Below the pieces are notes generated by a model. It was not told the DNA's origin. It was given only the letters and a program-made list of their open reading frames with translations, and ran no database searches. Positions 17,660-26,337 of a DNA stretch of 64,000 nucleotides are shown here, one piece after another. The translations under genes and the position numbers were made by a program. Source of the DNA: G963701675 sp963701675 (GTDB taxonomy: Bacteria; Planctomycetota; Planctomycetia; Gemmatales; Gemmataceae); contig OY969623.1 of NCBI GenBank assembly GCA_963701675.1, positions 7,998,001-8,062,000 of the forward strand, read 5' to 3'. Each line of letters starts with the position of its first letter. The stretch's first letter is position 1.

Positions 17660-18979
17660 GTGTCTCACAGTCCATCCTCACCAACGGGTACAAGCGTCGA
17701 GCGCTGGCTCCTCTTGGTGGGAGCGACTGCGATTGCCGTCATCAGCGCCCGTTATTCTGCCGGAAGCTGGCACGACGGAAGCCGCCTCGCTACCGTTGAG
17801 TGCCTTGTCGACTACCACACCCTGGTCATCGATCAATCCATCTATGTTCAGGTGCCTTCGTCTTTAGGTCCCGATTTCAGGAATCCGTATGCGAGTGACA
17901 CGCCATCATCCATGGCAGGAACTTTTGACCGCGTGCAAATAAACGGCCGTTTCTATTCCCATCAAACTCCGGTTCCGGCGCTGCTGATGGCCGTCGAATA
18001 TCAGCTATGGCGATGGTGTAGCGGATTGACGGCCCGCGAACGGCCTGACCTTTTCTACTTCGTGATGACGCTCGGTTCTTCGGGACTTGCCTATGTGGCT
18101 GCCGTCGTCTGCATCCACGGTGTCGCATCGCAACTCGGACTCGAATGTGTGCTTCGTTTAAGCCTTCCGATTAGCCTGGCAGTTTCGACGACGGCACTCA
18201 TTTACGTGCGCAATGTGAACAATCACATGATGGTGCTAGGAATCGCGTCGTTCTTGGCACTTGCGTTGGCGTATCTTTCGAGCATGCAGATCGGAAGGCC
18301 GGCGCGTCGGCTGTTGGTGGTCGTCGGAAGTCTTGCGGGACTAGGATATGCTTTCGATCCCGCCGTCGGCGCGCCCCTTGTGCTCTGCACAGCCGCATGG
18401 GTGGCGTACCGCTTTCGAAATCTAACGCCTGTCGGGTTGTTCGCTCTGGGCGCCGTGCCTTGGATTTTGGTTCACCATGTGGTGAACTACGCGGTCGGCG
18501 GTACACTCCGGCCGTATGGATCTGTGCCGGAATACCTCGCCTGGCCCGGCAGCGCGTTCGACGTCCCCTCGATGACGGGTGTCTACAACCACCCTTCGCT
18601 ATGGCAGTTCATCACCTATGCCCTGGGTTTGTTGTTTGGCGAGCGTGGCTTCTTGATCCACAATCCACCGCTGCTTCTTGCTCTTACGGGCGGTGTGGCG
18701 CTGCTCCGACGCTGCACGTCGGAGGTGCCCGAGGTACTTTGGGCCGTGGCGTGGAGCATCGCGACATGGCTACTGTATGGGCTGTTTTCCAACAACTACT
18801 CCGGCCAGTGTTACTCCATACGCTGGTTCATACCGCTGCTGGCGCCCGGTTTTCTCGTGCTCGCCATCTTTCTAAAGCACTTCCATAAGTATCGGTGGGC
18901 GTTTGTCGCCATTTCGGCTTGGGGCGCGATTTTCGCCATCAATGCCTGGACGCGCGGCCCGTGGCGCGGCCACCCCTAA
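17660..18979 (+). CDS. Multi-pass membrane protein, GT-C/GT39-like
   Basis: About 439 residues with around ten membrane helices. After the first helix the loop reads LATVECLVDYHTLVIDQS, then VQINGRFYSHQTPVPALLM. This resembles the first extracytoplasmic loop of GT-C lipid-linked-sugar transferases of the ArnT/PMT type (an acidic residue after helix 1 and a K/R-rich or aromatic substrate loop). Later segments include HNPPLLLALTGGVALL and QCYSIRWFIPLLAPGFLVL. Function as a glycosyltransferase is inference. The start is GTG 17660. It is the second such protein in the window (compare 3385). Confidence 0.6.
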   Translation: MSHSPSSPTGTSVERWLLLVGATAIAVISARYSAGSWHDGSRLATVECLVDYHTLVIDQSIYVQVPSSLGPDFRNPYASDTPSSMAGTFDRVQINGRFYSHQTPVPALLMAVEYQLWRWCSGLTARERPDLFYFVMTLGSSGLAYVAAVVCIHGVASQLGLECVLRLSLPISLAVSTTALIYVRNVNNHMMVLGIASFLALALAYLSSMQIGRPARRLLVVVGSLAGLGYAFDPAVGAPLVLCTAAWVAYRFRNLTPVGLFALGAVPWILVHHVVNYAVGGTLRPYGSVPEYLAWPGSAFDVPSMTGVYNHPSLWQFITYALGLLFGERGFLIHNPPLLLALTGGVALLRRCTSEVPEVLWAVAWSIATWLLYGLFSNNYSGQCYSIRWFIPLLAPGFLVLAIFLKHFHKYRWAFVAISAWGAIFAINAWTRGPWRGHP

Positions 18980-19161
18980 CGCCGCCTACCACTTCCACCT
19001 CCGTGGCGGACTTTGAGTTCATTTCCGACTCACCCTTACGAAGAGGGTGCAATCGACGACTTAGGTTGCCGCAGGTGTCTCCATAAATCAAAGTGGCTTT
19101 AGGACTTGCGCTTGAGTCGCCGCTTGCTGCAATCTCGGTGGACGGACGACGGGCAACATCC

Positions 19162-20640
19162 ATGAATTCGCCACGGCACAACGAAGCTACCGAGATTGTC
19201 CGGCGCAGACCTTCGGGAACCGCGTCGACCGGTGAAAAAACGGTTGGAGTGGCCGAGGACGCGCCCACTCGCCCGGCCGCAAAGGCGCCCCGTAACCGGC
19301 TCGCGAAGATCCAGAAACTCCTGCCGAAGGTGGGGACGAAATTCCTCGACTTCCAACTCATCGCCGAACTTGGTCGCGGAGCTTCGGGCAAGGTATTCCT
19401 CGCCCAGCAAGGCGATCTCGCGGGCCGTTACGTTGCGCTGAAAGTATCGGCTGACATGTTCGATGAATCACAGACTCTGGCGCAACTGCAACACACGAAT
19501 GTTGTCCCGATTTACTCGATCCACCGCGTCAAGCCTTTCTTGGCAGTGTGCATGCCGTATTTCGGCTCAACGACGATCGCGGATGTGCTTGGCGGACTTG
19601 CCGATTGCGCTTCCTTCCCCAAGAACGGCACGGAATTCGTTCGCATCCTGAATGATCGTCAAGGCACCTTCGGAAACGGCTCACCGGCGCCCTGGCTGGA
19701 GGAGACACAGACGGCGATTGCGTCGGCCGACACGACCGTCGAGGTACGGGGCGGCCGCCGAAGAAAGCCCGAGATTGAGCACGCGGCCCCGCCGCCGCGG
19801 TCGACGAACATCCTGGAGTCGCTCAAAAAGCAAAACTATGTAGAGGCCGTTCTGTGGATCGTGTCACGCGTGGCGGAGGGACTAGCGCATGCCCACGAGC
19901 GCGGCATTCTTCATCTCGATCTGAAGCCCGCCAACATTTTGCTCACGGATGAAGGCCAGCCGATGTTGTTGGATTTCAATTTGGCTCGTGACACTAAGTC
20001 GTCCTTGAAGAACGCCGGGCCGCTCCTCGGTGGCACGGTGTCGTACATGTCGCCAGAACACATTCGGGCCTTTCGGCGCGAAAAAGTTTCGGTCGATGCC
20101 CGGAGCGACTTGTATGCGTTGGGGTTGATTCTTTACGAGCTATTGACCGGACGACCATCGTTTCCGACGCATGACGGGCCGATGAAGAGCGTGCTGGAGC
20201 GGATGCTCGAGGACCGCGCGGGACCGCCGCCCAAGGTCCGCGATTGGAACAAAGCCGTGTCCCCGGCCGTCGAGTCTATTGTCCGCCGTTGCCTCGAGCC
20301 CGAACCCGACCGGCGCTACCAGAATTGCCAAGAGTTGATTGAGGACATTCGCCGGCAACTGAACCACGAGCCGTTGAAGTACGCTCCCGAACCATCGCTC
20401 TTGGAGCGGGCCCGCAAATGGTTTCGGCGGCATCCGCGCCTGGTATCATCCTCGACCGCCGTCATCGCTTTGGAAGCGGTGGTGATTGTCGCATTGCTTG
20501 CCTTCACCGCAGCGCGCCGACAACAGTCGGCCAACCTCGAAAACATCAGCGGTACTCCCCCCGTTGCCGCCATGAGTTCCACCGTATCGATTGCAAATGG
20601 CATGGACCACCTGCCTGCCTCGATCGGCGACATGCCGTGA
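19162..20640 (+). CDS. Ser/Thr protein kinase with DFN motif and C-terminal TM helix
   Basis: A 492-residue Hanks-type kinase. The glycine loop ELGRGASGKVF (about 68-78), the ATP-anchoring Lys in VALKVS (about 93), the catalytic loop HLDLKPANILL (about 250), a metal-binding motif LLDFNLARD (about 270) and SPEH (about 298) are all present. The HRD Arg is Leu and DFG is DFN, so this is a non-RD kinase with an altered Mg loop; the catalytic Asp, Lys and Asn are kept, so activity is likely. A roughly 65-residue insertion lies between the hinge and helix E. One TM helix (AVIALEAVVIVALLAFTAA, about 430-450) is followed by only about 40 residues, so the usual planctomycete TPR tail is missing. The start is ATG 19162. 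The downstream FHA-GGDEF gene overlaps its stop. Confidence 0.88.
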   Translation: MNSPRHNEATEIVRRRPSGTASTGEKTVGVAEDAPTRPAAKAPRNRLAKIQKLLPKVGTKFLDFQLIAELGRGASGKVFLAQQGDLAGRYVALKVSADMFDESQTLAQLQHTNVVPIYSIHRVKPFLAVCMPYFGSTTIADVLGGLADCASFPKNGTEFVRILNDRQGTFGNGSPAPWLEETQTAIASADTTVEVRGGRRRKPEIEHAAPPPRSTNILESLKKQNYVEAVLWIVSRVAEGLAHAHERGILHLDLKPANILLTDEGQPMLLDFNLARDTKSSLKNAGPLLGGTVSYMSPEHIRAFRREKVSVDARSDLYALGLILYELLTGRPSFPTHDGPMKSVLERMLEDRAGPPPKVRDWNKAVSPAVESIVRRCLEPEPDRRYQNCQELIEDIRRQLNHEPLKYAPEPSLLERARKWFRRHPRLVSSSTAVIALEAVVIVALLAFTAARRQQSANLENISGTPPVAAMSSTVSIANGMDHLPASIGDMP

Positions 20641-20657
20641 TGATCAACGGAGACCTG

Positions 20658-21569
20658 ATGAGCTCAATCACTTGCAAGGGGCCGCCCCGCCTTTCTGAAG
20701 ATACGACGTGGGCACAAATCAAGCAGCCCATCCGGCAAGGCAGCCAGGAAGCTTGCTTGATCCATATTTATCCGGCCGGGCCTTCGATGGGAGTTCGCTA
20801 TCTTCTACAAAGCAAATCACTCGTTTTGGGTCGAGGCGAGGATTGCGACATTGTCATCAACGATAATTCCGTCTCTCGCCGCCATGTGACCATTGAACCT
20901 CGAGAGGGCGTGTATGAGCTGGTAGACCTGGAAAGCACGAACGGCACCTATGTCAATGACCGCTTGATCGAACGGTCGGCGATTGACGACGGCGATTATG
21001 TGCGGGTCGGAAACTGCATCTGCCGATTTCTGGCCGGGCACAATGTCGAAGCAGCCTATCACGAGGAAATCTACCGGCTCACCATCGTGGACGCCCTGAC
21101 CGAAACACACAACAAGCGGTATCTCTTGGAATTTCTCGAACAAGAGCTCGATCGATCAACCCGACATGAGCGTCCGTTGGCACTGGTCATGATCGACATC
21201 GATCATTTCAAGTCGGTGAATGACAGGCTTCAGCACCTGGGCGGCGACTTCACGTTGCGGGAGTTGGCTGCGCGGATTAAGCGAAACATCAGACGCGGTG
21301 ACTTGTTGGCCCGCTACGGCGGGGAGGAATTCGCCCTCGTCCTGCCGGAAACCACCGCGGATGGCGCCTTCGAGCTGGCGGACCACATCCGCGACTTGAT
21401 CGCCACTACGGCGTTTGAGTACGAGAACCAGCGATATCATGTTACGGTCAGCATGGGCATCGCGGCGATAAACGGCGGCCCGGCACTCAGCGCCGCGGAG
21501 TTCATTAGCCTGGCCGACGATCGGCTGTACGAAGCCAAACGCGCCGGCCGTAATCGCATCGTCGTTTAG
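20658..21569 (+). CDS. FHA-GGDEF diguanylate cyclase
   Basis: About 303 residues. The FHA domain (about 50-125) has LVLGRGEDCDIVI, SVSRRHV and ESTNGTYVND, the phosphothreonine-binding signature. The GGDEF domain (about 140-303) has DIDHFKSVND, the active site RYGGEEFALVLP and YEAKRAGRN. An RRGD five residues before GGEEF is an intact inhibitory I-site. It should make cyclic di-GMP from two GTP, with activity set by binding of a phosphorylated partner. ATG 20640 overlaps the kinase TGA as TGATG; ATG 20658 has GGAG at 20649-20652 and is my choice. Either way the two genes are translationally linked, so the kinase or its substrate is the probable FHA partner (inference). Confidence 0.9.
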   Translation: MSSITCKGPPRLSEDTTWAQIKQPIRQGSQEACLIHIYPAGPSMGVRYLLQSKSLVLGRGEDCDIVINDNSVSRRHVTIEPREGVYELVDLESTNGTYVNDRLIERSAIDDGDYVRVGNCICRFLAGHNVEAAYHEEIYRLTIVDALTETHNKRYLLEFLEQELDRSTRHERPLALVMIDIDHFKSVNDRLQHLGGDFTLRELAARIKRNIRRGDLLARYGGEEFALVLPETTADGAFELADHIRDLIATTAFEYENQRYHVTVSMGIAAINGGPALSAAEFISLADDRLYEAKRAGRNRIVV

Positions 21570-21579
21570 GACACCTCAC

Positions 21580-22473
21580 TCAATGTTCGTGGCCATGGTC
21601 GTGCCCATGTGAATGCATGCCGCCGATCTCCTCCAGCGATCCAATAAATCCCATGAAGGCAATTCCGATGAACAACGCGAGAAACAACGGCACGCGGTCA
21701 TGTCGGTGGAACTGAACCTCCGGCAGCAAATCGGATAATGCAATAAACAAGAAAGTCCCCGCGGAGATTGCCAGAGCCGCGCCGGTCAGTTGATCGTGTA
21801 GACTCTCTGCGATATTCCCTGCCGTAAAGATGAACGCGGCGGCGCCAATAGGCACCATCAAGACAAAACCGATTTGAACGAGAAGAATCTTCCAGCGGCT
21901 GACGCCTTTTCTCGAGAGCACTACCGAAATGGCGAGTGCGTCCGCGGGCTTGTGGAGCACGATGGCCAAAAACATGGCCCCACCCGGGAGGCCCAGTAGC
22001 CATGCTTGTGCCGTCTTGGTGTGCTCAGGGTCAAGGGCGATGCTCACCGCGCCGGCGAGGCCGACGCCGTTCATGAACGTGTGCAGGGTCAATCCGAAGA
22101 CCGCCATCCACCCGGCGACGGCAGGCGCCGCGGCACGATGTTCGTGGTGATGCCCATGATCATGCTCGGCGTGGTGATGTTCATGAACGCCGCCGTCGAT
22201 TTCGTGGCTGTGCGGCGCGATAAATCGCTCGATGGCAAAGAGTCCGACAACGCCAAGCGACATCCACCAACCAAAATACTTTCCTGAATGATGAATGGCT
22301 TCGGGCATGACATGGAAGAAAGCCGCTCCGAGCATCACACCGGCCGAAAGACTGAGGTAAAGTTGTAGCCGACTGTGCGAGACTCTCCCAAGAAACGGTA
22401 GGTACCCTCCAGCCAGGGAGGCCACGATTACGAGCGCGCTATAAGCGGCTAACCACCACCAGGTTTGCGACAT
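21580..22473 (-). CDS. ZIP-family metal transporter
   Basis: A 297-residue transporter with about eight membrane segments. The helix-4 motif LTLHTFMNGVGLAG and helix-5 motif VLHKPADALAIS carry the metal-binding His and acidic residues of ZIP proteins, which import zinc, iron or manganese. A His-rich loop (HEHHHAEHDHGHHHEH, about 93-112) and a His-rich C-terminus (HSHGHDHGHEH) are typical metal-sensing or buffering regions. GGAAGGG precedes ATG 22473. A nested palindrome 50-80 bases upstream may be a metal-responsive operator. The gene ends 10 bases from the end of the convergent FHA-GGDEF gene. Confidence 0.9.
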   Translation of the reverse strand: MSQTWWWLAAYSALVIVASLAGGYLPFLGRVSHSRLQLYLSLSAGVMLGAAFFHVMPEAIHHSGKYFGWWMSLGVVGLFAIERFIAPHSHEIDGGVHEHHHAEHDHGHHHEHRAAAPAVAGWMAVFGLTLHTFMNGVGLAGAVSIALDPEHTKTAQAWLLGLPGGAMFLAIVLHKPADALAISVVLSRKGVSRWKILLVQIGFVLMVPIGAAAFIFTAGNIAESLHDQLTGAALAISAGTFLFIALSDLLPEVQFHRHDRVPLFLALFIGIAFMGFIGSLEEIGGMHSHGHDHGHEH

Positions 22474-22519
22474 CGGTTATCCCTTCCGTTTGTAACCCAA
22501 ATCAGGTATGTGTTTGTTA

Positions 22520-22551
22520 TACCGAATACATATCGTATTGCAACATCGGTA
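22520..22551 (-). promoter_or_regulatory. Nested inverted repeat upstream of the ZIP gene, candidate operator
   Basis: In an AT-rich stretch 47-78 bases before the ZIP start, TACCGA (22520-22525) and TCGGTA (22546-22551) form an outer inverted repeat. AATAC (22525-22529) and GTATT (22535-22539) form an inner one. Position and AT-richness fit a Fur/Zur/MntR-type operator, but the sequence does not match a consensus I can name. Confidence 0.35.
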
Positions 22552-22590
22552 TTTAGAGCAAATAAAAATGAGCCGAAAGGTTCCGCGCAA

Positions 22591-22635
22591 AACAAAAGCA
22601 CCGAGCCAGTAACCTGTGGTCACTTGCTCGGCGCT
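22591..22635 (-). terminator. Rho-independent terminator for the 22658 gene
   Basis: On the minus strand, AGCGCCGAGCAAGTGACC pairs with GGTTACTGGCTCGGTGCT across a 3-base loop (plus coordinates 22598-22635), with two small mismatches. It is followed by TTTTGTTT (plus AAACAAAA, 22590-22597). Stem plus T-rich tail is a classic intrinsic terminator. It isolates the small gene at 22658 from the ZIP gene. Confidence 0.7.
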
Positions 22636-22657
22636 CTTTAGTTTTCGTATCCGACTA

Positions 22658-22864
22658 CTACCCGGCGTGAACGGCTTCAGCAAGCGGCGGCCATTCGTTG
22701 TCGATGCCTTCGTTTTCGATTTCCCGAAGCTGTGATTCGCTAATCTCGAACTTATCGCTAACGATTTGCCGTGAGCGTGAGACGTTCGGCACCACGTCTT
22801 GAGTCAAAACCAGGGTGTGGAAAATTTCTTGCCTTTGCTCCAGTGTTAAACGCTTCAAAGCCAT
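22658..22864 (-). CDS. Small helical protein of unknown function
   Basis: A 68-residue protein starting MALKRLTLEQRQEIFHTL. Predicted helices include SRSRQIVSDKFEISESQLREIENEG, a layout like a short DNA-binding or anti-terminator helix-turn-helix, though I cannot assign a family. Evidence that it is real: TAAGGAG 7 bases upstream of the ATG, a strong terminator right after it, and acidic/basic codon use unlike a random frame. Confidence 0.65.
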   Translation of the reverse strand: MALKRLTLEQRQEIFHTLVLTQDVVPNVSRSRQIVSDKFEISESQLREIENEGIDNEWPPLAEAVHAG

Positions 22865-23142
22865 TGCAATCTCCTTACCACCGATTTGGGAACTGGGCGT
22901 GGGCGTTCACTTTCTCCAGTATACAGGCCTCATTGTGGCGACGCAGGAAAAATCCTGAGAATTTTTCCACTTTTGACAGACTCTCCGACGCATGAATCGA
23001 AAGTCTGGCTGCCGTGTTGCGTTTCGCATAAGAAAGCCACGTTATTCGGCGCCCCGCCTCCGCATTCTTCACGATGGCGGCTGAGGATACAAGAAAAAAA
23101 CAGTCCAGTTTTCTAACTTTCCGAAACTGAGGAATTAGTCCG

Positions 23143-24499
23143 ATGAACCCGCTCCAGTTCGTAAACTCATCTGGCAGCTTGCGATGGCAGATTGCCGTTA
23201 TGTTGATTTGGCCGAGTGTTCTGGCAGCACAGCCGCCCACCGCCACCAAAGAGCGCGTGGCAGAGATACAGAAACGGCTCACGGCGGATTATTCCTTCCT
23301 GGAAGCACTTTACAAACACCTCCATTCCAACCCTGAGCTGTCGCTTCAGGAGGTGAACACGGCGGCACGGCTTGCGCGAACTCAAGGAACTGGGCTTTGA
23401 AGTGACGGAGAAAGTCGGCGGTCATGGAGTCGTCGGATTAATGAAGAACGGCGCCGGTCCGACGGTGATGGTCCGTGCGGACATGGATGCCTTGCCGATC
23501 GAGGAGCGGACGGGCCTGCCTTACGCGAGCAAGACGAAAGCGCGTGATCGCTACGGCAAGGACGTCAACGTGATGCATGCTTGTGGGCACGACATGCATA
23601 TGACATGTTGGCTCGGCACGGCGAGGGTGTTGGCGGGAATGAAAGACAAATGGAGCGGCACACTGGTGTTTATTGCTCAGCCCGCGGAGGAGATAGGAAC
23701 CGGCGCGCGCGCCATGCTCGCCGATGGGCTGTTTGAACGCTTCCCCAAGCCGGATTACGCCCTGGCCCTGCATTGCGATCATCGGACGGCCCACGGAAAA
23801 ATCGCCTACACGGAAGGACTGGCCTTGGCCAATGTCGACAGTGTAGACGTCATTGTTCGTGGGAAAAGCGGACACGGCGCCTCACCGCATCTGACCGTCG
23901 ACCCCATTGTACTTTCGGCACGCATCATCCTCGATTTGCAGACCCTGGTGAGCCGGGAGACGGATCCGACCGACCCGGCGGTGGTAACGGTCGGCTCGAT
24001 CCACGGGGGCACGAAGCACAACATCATACCCGGCGAAGTGAAGATGCAACTCACGGTGCGGACCACCAAGGACGACGTGCGGGCGCACATTCTCGACGGG
24101 ATTAAGCGGATCGTGAAGACGGCGGCGGAAGGAGCACGCGCGCCCGAACCAACCGTGACCGTCGATTCCAGCGAGTTTACGCCCGCACTTTACAACGACG
24201 TTGAACTCACGCGGAAAACCACGTCGTACCTCAAAGACGTAATCGGCGCCGACAATGTGCTCGAGCGGCCGCCGATCATGGGCGGCGAAGACTTCAGCCG
24301 ATACGGCAAAGCCGGCGTGCCGATTTGCCTTTATTTCCTTGGCACGATGCCGCCGGCGCGAGTGGCCGAATCGAAGCGCGCCGGAGGGCAGTCATTGCCG
24401 TCGCTGCACTCGGATGTTTATTACCCTGTCGTCGAGCCCAGCATCAAAACCGGCGTCCTCACTATGTCGGCCGCGACGCTTAACCTCGTCGGCAAGTAA
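23143..24499 (+). pseudogene. M20 amidohydrolase/carboxypeptidase, frameshifted near 23370
   Basis: A secreted metal-dependent amidohydrolase of the M20D type (hippurate or N-acyl-amino-acid hydrolase relatives). The first part (23143-23400) has a signal peptide and HLHSNPELSLQEVNTAARLA. The second part (from about 23372, +1 frame) continues RELKELGFEVTEKVGGHGVV. It has the metal ligands ADMDALPIEERTG, MHACGHDMH, QPAEEIGTGA and GGEDFSRYG, plus the dimerisation segment GKSGHGASPH. Family alignment from memory puts TAARLA directly before RELKELGFEV, which fits a two-base loss (GA) at GCGCGAACTC, or one extra base. Joined, the protein would be a normal-length (about 450 residues) enzyme with all catalytic residues. 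As it stands, translation stops after 85 residues. Confidence 0.8.
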
Positions 24500-24534
24500 T
24501 CTGCCGCCCGTCACATTCGTGTGCCATCTTGAGG

Positions 24535-24569
24535 TTGACATCTTTTTCCAAAACATGGTACTTACCATG
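24535..24569 (+). promoter_or_regulatory. Promoter with overlapping palindromic operator
   Basis: A perfect TTGACA lies at 24535-24540. At 17-18 bases spacing a weak -10 (GTACTT/TACTTA, 24558-24564) falls inside a perfect 16-base palindrome, CATGGTACTTACCATG (24554-24569). A poor -10 buried in an operator is what a regulated promoter looks like. The downstream gene is the methyltransferase at 24650. Confidence 0.4.
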
Positions 24570-24649
24570 TCCCCGCTATGGTGGATTACGGCTAACGGTT
24601 TGCTGAGTCGGGGGCGGAGTATCCACGGCGACTTCGAGGACGCGGCTAC

Positions 24650-25333
24650 ATGAATCAGATCCTCCACGGTGTGGCTCGCGCCGTCGCCGAGGCGTTTGAC
24701 CTGCCTGGACCCATTCTCGAAATAGGCGCCCTCCAGGTCCCTGGGCAAGAAGAAATCGCCAACCTTCGGCCGCTCTTCAAGACCACGCCATACGTCGGCG
24801 TCGACATCAGGCCGGGGCTTGGCGTCGACCTCGTTGCCGACGTGGAAGCCTTGCCTCATGCCGATGCTTCGGTCGGCTGCGTGATTGCCATGAACACCCT
24901 GGAGCACGTTCCGCGGTTCTGGCGGGGCTTGGAGCAAATTCACCGTGTTCTGCGGCCGGATGGTGCGTTGTTGATTTCGTGTCCGTTCTACTTTCACATC
25001 CACAGTTTTCCAAGCGATTACTGGCGATTTACTCCACAAGCGCTGGAAGTTCTTCTGGAAAAGTATCCAACGCGAATCATCGGTTTACACGGCCCGCCCA
25101 AGCGACCAGCCAACGTGTGGGCCCTGGCGTTCCGTGAAGGCCGGCCTCCTGTTTCGGCCGCCCAGTTCGCACACTACCGCTTGCTGCTTGAGAAGTATGC
25201 ACGTCAACCACGCTCGTGGCGCCGCGAGATCCGTTATCGCATCGGCCGCTGGTTGTGCGGTCGTGGGCCTTTCGCGCCTTATCTCGATCGCGAACGTTGG
25301 GAGACCGAATGCCGGACCTCGATACCCGCATAA
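24650..25333 (+). CDS. Class I SAM-dependent methyltransferase
   Basis: A 227-residue methyltransferase. SAM-binding motif I is ILEIGALQVPG (about 19-29, a less Gly-rich form), followed by YVGVDIRPGLGVD with the acidic ribose-binding residue. Later motifs are NTLEHVPRFWRGL and HRVLRPDGALLISCPFYFHIH. The DYWRFTP stretch is common in methyltransferases encoded with glycosyltransferases. CGAGGA upstream supports ATG 24650. Its last 25 bases overlap the GT2 start, so the two are co-translated and probably modify the same cell-surface glycan. Confidence 0.85.
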   Translation: MNQILHGVARAVAEAFDLPGPILEIGALQVPGQEEIANLRPLFKTTPYVGVDIRPGLGVDLVADVEALPHADASVGCVIAMNTLEHVPRFWRGLEQIHRVLRPDGALLISCPFYFHIHSFPSDYWRFTPQALEVLLEKYPTRIIGLHGPPKRPANVWALAFREGRPPVSAAQFAHYRLLLEKYARQPRSWRREIRYRIGRWLCGRGPFAPYLDRERWETECRTSIPA

Positions 25334-26331
25334 CGCCGCCGCGCCTCCGGCCGCATCGGTCTGCCGCCACCGGGCTGATCGATGTCTCGGTGTGCATCGT
25401 GAACTGGAATTGTTGCGATGTGCTCCGTGCCTGCCTCGATTCGTTGCATGGAGAGATTCAAGGCGTTCGACTGGAAATCATCGTTGTCGATAACGCTTCG
25501 AGCGACGGCGCCGCGGATATGGTTGCGCGGGAGTTTCCGGACGTCATCCTTCGAAGAAACACGGAGAACTACGGTTTCGCTCGTGCAAACAACCAGGCTG
25601 CCGAGCTGGCACGTGGACGCTATTTGTTCTTTCTGAACAACGACACGGAAATCCCCGCCGGCGCGTTGCGGCGATTAGTGGATTTCGCCAACGCCAACCC
25701 GGAAGTAGGTCTTATCGGGCCACGCCTCCGTGACGGTGAGGGCCGCCCGCAGGTTTCCTATCGTAGCCGTCCGACCCTTGCCGTGTTGTTGCACCGAACG
25801 AGTTTGCTCCGTTGGACAGGATTACTGAAGCGAGCCTATCGACGTTACCGCCGGAAGGATTTCGACCCCGACAATACTCGGCAGGTGGATCTGCTCATGG
25901 GGGCGGCGTTGCTTATGCCGCGCCAAGTGTTCTTCGCGTGCGGCGGCTGGGACGAGAACTACCTCTTCGGCGGCGAAGACCTGGATCTATCTTTCCAGGT
26001 TAATCGATACCATCCGATTGTCTACCACCCGGACGTTGAGATTACGCACTATGGCCGAGTGAGTACCCGCCAACACATCGGCTTCGTGTCTACGCACATG
26101 GCGGTCGGTTTTGTTCGCTATCTGCGGAAAACAGGCAGCTCACGTCTGGCTGTCTTCTTCTACAAAACGGTCGTCCTGCTCGACGCGCCCGTGCAACTAG
26201 TCGCGAAGGCGGGGCAATACGCCTGGCGACGGATTCGTCGACGAACAGAGTGCGCCGAACGAAGCCGGTTGGCATTTCAAGGATATTGGCATTTCTTAAG
26301 CCGCGGTCTACAAGATTTCTTGCGGACTTGA
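25309..26331 (+). CDS. Family 2 glycosyltransferase (rhamnosyltransferase-like)
   Basis: A 340-residue GT2 enzyme. VSVCIVNWNCCDVLRACLDS opens the nucleotide-sugar fold, followed by VVDNASSDGAADMV, ENYGFARANNQAAELARG and the DxD-equivalent FLNNDTEIP. The acceptor region has GGWDENYLFGGEDLDLSFQ with the ED base. These motifs match the rhamnosyl/galactofuranosyl-type GT2 branch with a C-terminal pair of amphipathic helices. I start at ATG 25309 (MPDLDTRIT), which overlaps the methyltransferase end by 25 bases. The first roughly 35 residues are a variable Pro/Arg-rich lead. Confidence 0.87.
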   Translation: MPDLDTRITPPRLRPHRSAATGLIDVSVCIVNWNCCDVLRACLDSLHGEIQGVRLEIIVVDNASSDGAADMVAREFPDVILRRNTENYGFARANNQAAELARGRYLFFLNNDTEIPAGALRRLVDFANANPEVGLIGPRLRDGEGRPQVSYRSRPTLAVLLHRTSLLRWTGLLKRAYRRYRRKDFDPDNTRQVDLLMGAALLMPRQVFFACGGWDENYLFGGEDLDLSFQVNRYHPIVYHPDVEITHYGRVSTRQHIGFVSTHMAVGFVRYLRKTGSSRLAVFFYKTVVLLDAPVQLVAKAGQYAWRRIRRRTECAERSRLAFQGYWHFLSRGLQDFLRT

Positions 26332-26337
26332 CTCTTT

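Noticed and set aside
22875..23282. Minus-strand open frame of about 135 codons
   Set aside because: It overlaps the M20 signal peptide region on the other strand and has no domain or ribosome site.
23389..23400. CTT TGA A at the end of the first M20 reading frame, identical to the prfB programmed +1 shift site
   Set aside because: The conserved residues RELKELGFE upstream of this point are already in the +1 frame, so the break is about 20 bases earlier. No Shine-Dalgarno-like spacer is present either.
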